This document shows positions 62,300 through 64,000 of a stretch of DNA of 64,000 nt, in pieces. The notes under the pieces were generated by a model. The model was not told where the DNA came from and did not search any database. It saw only the letters and a program-made list of their open reading frames with translations. The position numbers were made by a program, and so were the translations under genes. This DNA comes from Actinomucor elegans (lineage: Eukaryota; Mucoromycota; Mucoromycetes; Mucorales; Mucoraceae): the NCBI GenBank assembly GCA_026027325.1, contig JAMSLZ010000003.1:806001-870000 (forward strand), in the 5' to 3' direction. Position 1 is the first letter of the stretch. Every line of letters begins with the position of its first letter.

Positions 62300-62363
<64 letters not shown>
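62300..62363 (+). repeat. Poly-T tract (64 nt)
   Basis: The longest mononucleotide run in the window; the interval on either side has no gene. Confidence 0.9.
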
Positions 62364-62368
<5 letters not shown>

Positions 62369-62893
62369 GCATGATCTGTACATGGCTTCTGAAACAGCAA
62401 AGAAGGCACCTCATTTTCTGTAATTTTATACTATCTAATTAACTGAGATTTATATTTTCAATATCCTGCTCTATATTGCGAGCATAAACTTTATCTACTA
62501 AGCAAACAGAGCGATTTCACGCTTAGATTAAACCACTGCTAACCAATGGTATCTTATAACTACCATGCTTGCATGTGTTGGGTTAGTGTAATTTATAACT
62601 ATATTTATAATTCAAGACAAACTACAAGAAGCCGAGGGCTTATGAATGTATGAAGTTTAGGTTAATACCGCGCGATTTACAGATTATTGCACGAGTGTTG
62701 GAAAAAAAAAAGACAGAATATAACTTGTCTAACATGAGTTTCATTCATTTCCAGACCTTGCAGCTTTACTGTATGTATCAACCTATTTGCTTATAACACG
62801 TAAAACGCAGGACTTTTTCAAGTGAGTATATCAAGTTTCGCTATTCCTCTTCAAATATTCAAGTGAGGAAGAATGGTAGACTATTTCCCTTGT

Positions 62894-63022
62894 TCAAAAA
62901 GCATAATGTATTGATATCATCGTAGGAGAAGCAGAAGCATGTCCACGAGTAGGACGGTCAACTTCAAGGTAGAAGGTGGATAGATTGTCGGACAGAATAT
63001 GTAAACGGTAATCATGATCGTG
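62894..63022 (-). pseudogene. Possible ubiquitin-conjugating-enzyme fragment
   Basis: Preceded by a possible acceptor (CAAGATAG), a 42-codon open stretch reads HDHDYRLHILSDNLSTFYLE then VDRPTRGHA and runs to TGA. The pattern of H..YRL.IL.DN.S.FY....GP-like text loosely resembles the N-terminal beta-strand region of some E2 enzymes. The expected continuation (PY.GG) is absent and no neighbouring exons were found. A relic or chance. Confidence 0.2.
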
Positions 63023-63622
63023 CTATCTTGTCATATTCTAGGGTTTATTTGCCGCTGCTGGGTAATCATTACTGAGAGTGGAGAGTTTCATAGTGACTGA
63101 AACCGATTGACGATCCTAAGCAATGCTTTAAATGGAGAAGCGCCTCAGGACTAGTAGGGTTAATCAGAGGTAAACGCTGAAGCTTTTGAGTACCTATTTG
63201 AAATAAGGTGCATAGTTAATTCAACTATTATGTATAATTTAATGGCGATTTGGATAATATTACCAAAAATTGCCCTCAGCTTTCACATCGCCTGTTGAAA
63301 AAGTTGTTTGTTGAGTAACCATAGTTATATTGAATTTTATACTTTTGACTTGATCAAATAGTTACTGCATCGCCAAAAGTTATGGCATAGATACAGTTGC
63401 AGACTCTATTCACAGCACAATGCGTGTTAGGATTGGTCTTCAAATTAGTAGATCTTTGGTTTTTTGTCGTGTTTATCTCTTCTTTGCAGTGTAATGGCTT
63501 TATATTTCTCCTTTTGAAAAGGTCGACTACTACCAATTGAGAACTTGAATGCCTATAAATATAGAAATATTGACTTGGCAGCAGAAGGTTACAGTGTAAC
63601 ATTCGTCTTATTGTCATTTACA

Positions 63623-63630
63623 TATAAAAG
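63623..63630 (+). promoter_or_regulatory. TATA box of the chitin deacetylase gene
   Basis: TATAAAAG lies 76 bp upstream of the ATG at 63699. Confidence 0.5.
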
Positions 63631-63698
63631 GTCTGGTAGTTTTACTAGTGTTTCTTCTTCAAAACAAAACCCCATACCACTCCCTTCCTTCATTCATT

Positions 63699-64000
63699 AT
63701 GTTTATCACCAAGTCATTGGTACTCATTGCTGGTGCTGCCCAGGTTTACGCTGCTACATCTACTAGCAGCGGCCTTGTTGCCCAAGTTTCTCCTGTCTTT
63801 CCTTCATCAATGACTAAACCTACTGGCGTTGTGACCGAATACAACCCTGATCAATTTGACAAAACCACCCCTTTATCGAATGAACGTTTGAAGGGATACC
63901 CTTCTACCTGGGAATCTCCTCCTACCAACACTGCTGAAGTCAAGGCTGTTTATAATTCCATCGACTGGAGCAAAGTCCCCAAGGCACCTGTTAGAAAGCA
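63699..64000 (+). CDS. Chitin deacetylase, N-terminal part (runs off the window)
   Basis: The signal peptide MFITKSLVLIAGAAQVYA is followed by a Ser/Thr-rich stretch and the Mucorales chitin-deacetylase leader pattern: TPLSNERLKGYPSTWESPPT, NTAEVKAVYNSIDWSKVPKA and PVRK. This precedes the NodB/polysaccharide-deacetylase domain that must lie beyond 64000. Such enzymes convert nascent chitin to chitosan at the cell wall, a hallmark of Mucorales. The catalytic residues are not in the window. Confidence 0.85.
   Translation, partial: MFITKSLVLIAGAAQVYAATSTSSGLVAQVSPVFPSSMTKPTGVVTEYNPDQFDKTTPLSNERLKGYPSTWESPPTNTAEVKAVYNSIDWSKVPKAPVRK

Larger units (their letters stand above)
56265..63698. other. 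Large gene-poor region
   Basis: About 7.4 kb hold repeat-A units (59494-59900), poly-T runs (61697-61727 and 62300-62363), GC-rich short motifs and no confident gene. An E2-like fragment at 62894-63022 (minus) is the only protein-like signal noticed. Confidence 0.5.

Overview
The window looks like a contig from an early-diverging filamentous fungus, most likely a Mucoromycota/Mucorales species. Evidence: AT-rich sequence; many short GT-AG introns (about 50-80 nt) with CTAAC/TTAAC-type branch points; long poly-T tracts; and genes typical of the group, such as a chitin deacetylase N-terminus, tandem secreted subtilases and a bifunctional GARS-AIRS purine enzyme. No bacterial-style operons are present. 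The species is an inference.

Layout. 0.5-0.9 kb: a small cysteine-rich membrane-type (CYSTM-like) protein. 2.5 kb: a tRNA-His(GTG) with a pol III terminator. 2.7-6.0 kb, minus strand: a poorly resolved unknown gene, then a 14-exon OTU1/YOD1 deubiquitinase whose frame closes only with a one-nucleotide exon. 7.4-11.1 kb, plus strand: RTF1 (Paf1 complex) followed closely by a YEATS-AHD chromatin reader. 11.1-14.5 kb: gene-poor. 14.5-21.2 kb: two tandem secreted subtilases with PA domains; the first has an apparent frameshift after its active-site serine. 21.9-24.8 kb, minus: ADE5,7. 24.8-29.4 kb: a degenerate ~160-bp tandem repeat array and a decayed Tc1/mariner-type transposase. 29.4-30.3 kb, minus: a secreted lipocalin-like protein. 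30.3-36.3 kb: gene-poor with repeat copies and a few small ORFs.

36.3-51.6 kb is the gene-dense half: a Zn2Cys6 transcription factor, MAK11 (60S biogenesis), a candidate 21-residue micropeptide gene, a choline/ethanolamine kinase, PRP4 (U4/U6 snRNP), RSA3 (60S assembly), a C9orf85/DUF2039 zinc-binding protein and OST3/OST6. 54.4-56.3 kb, minus: a GATA-like plus PHD-finger regulator. 56.3-63.7 kb: mostly repeats, poly-T tracts and unassigned sequence. The window ends inside a chitin deacetylase gene.

Functional themes are housekeeping chromatin/transcription (RTF1, YEATS-AHD), ribosome assembly (MAK11, RSA3), splicing (PRP4), the ER (OTU1, OST3), and secreted or cell-wall functions (subtilases, lipocalin-like protein, chitin deacetylase). 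No phage, CRISPR, plasmid or toxin gene was seen. The most notable observations are the one-nucleotide exon in OTU1, the dispersed and locally tandem ~160-bp repeat family with a conserved tail, the neighbouring RTF1 and AF9-like genes, the lipocalin-like secreted protein, and short promoter-equipped ORFs below usual annotation length. All calls are by eye from translation and motif recognition; no database search was run.
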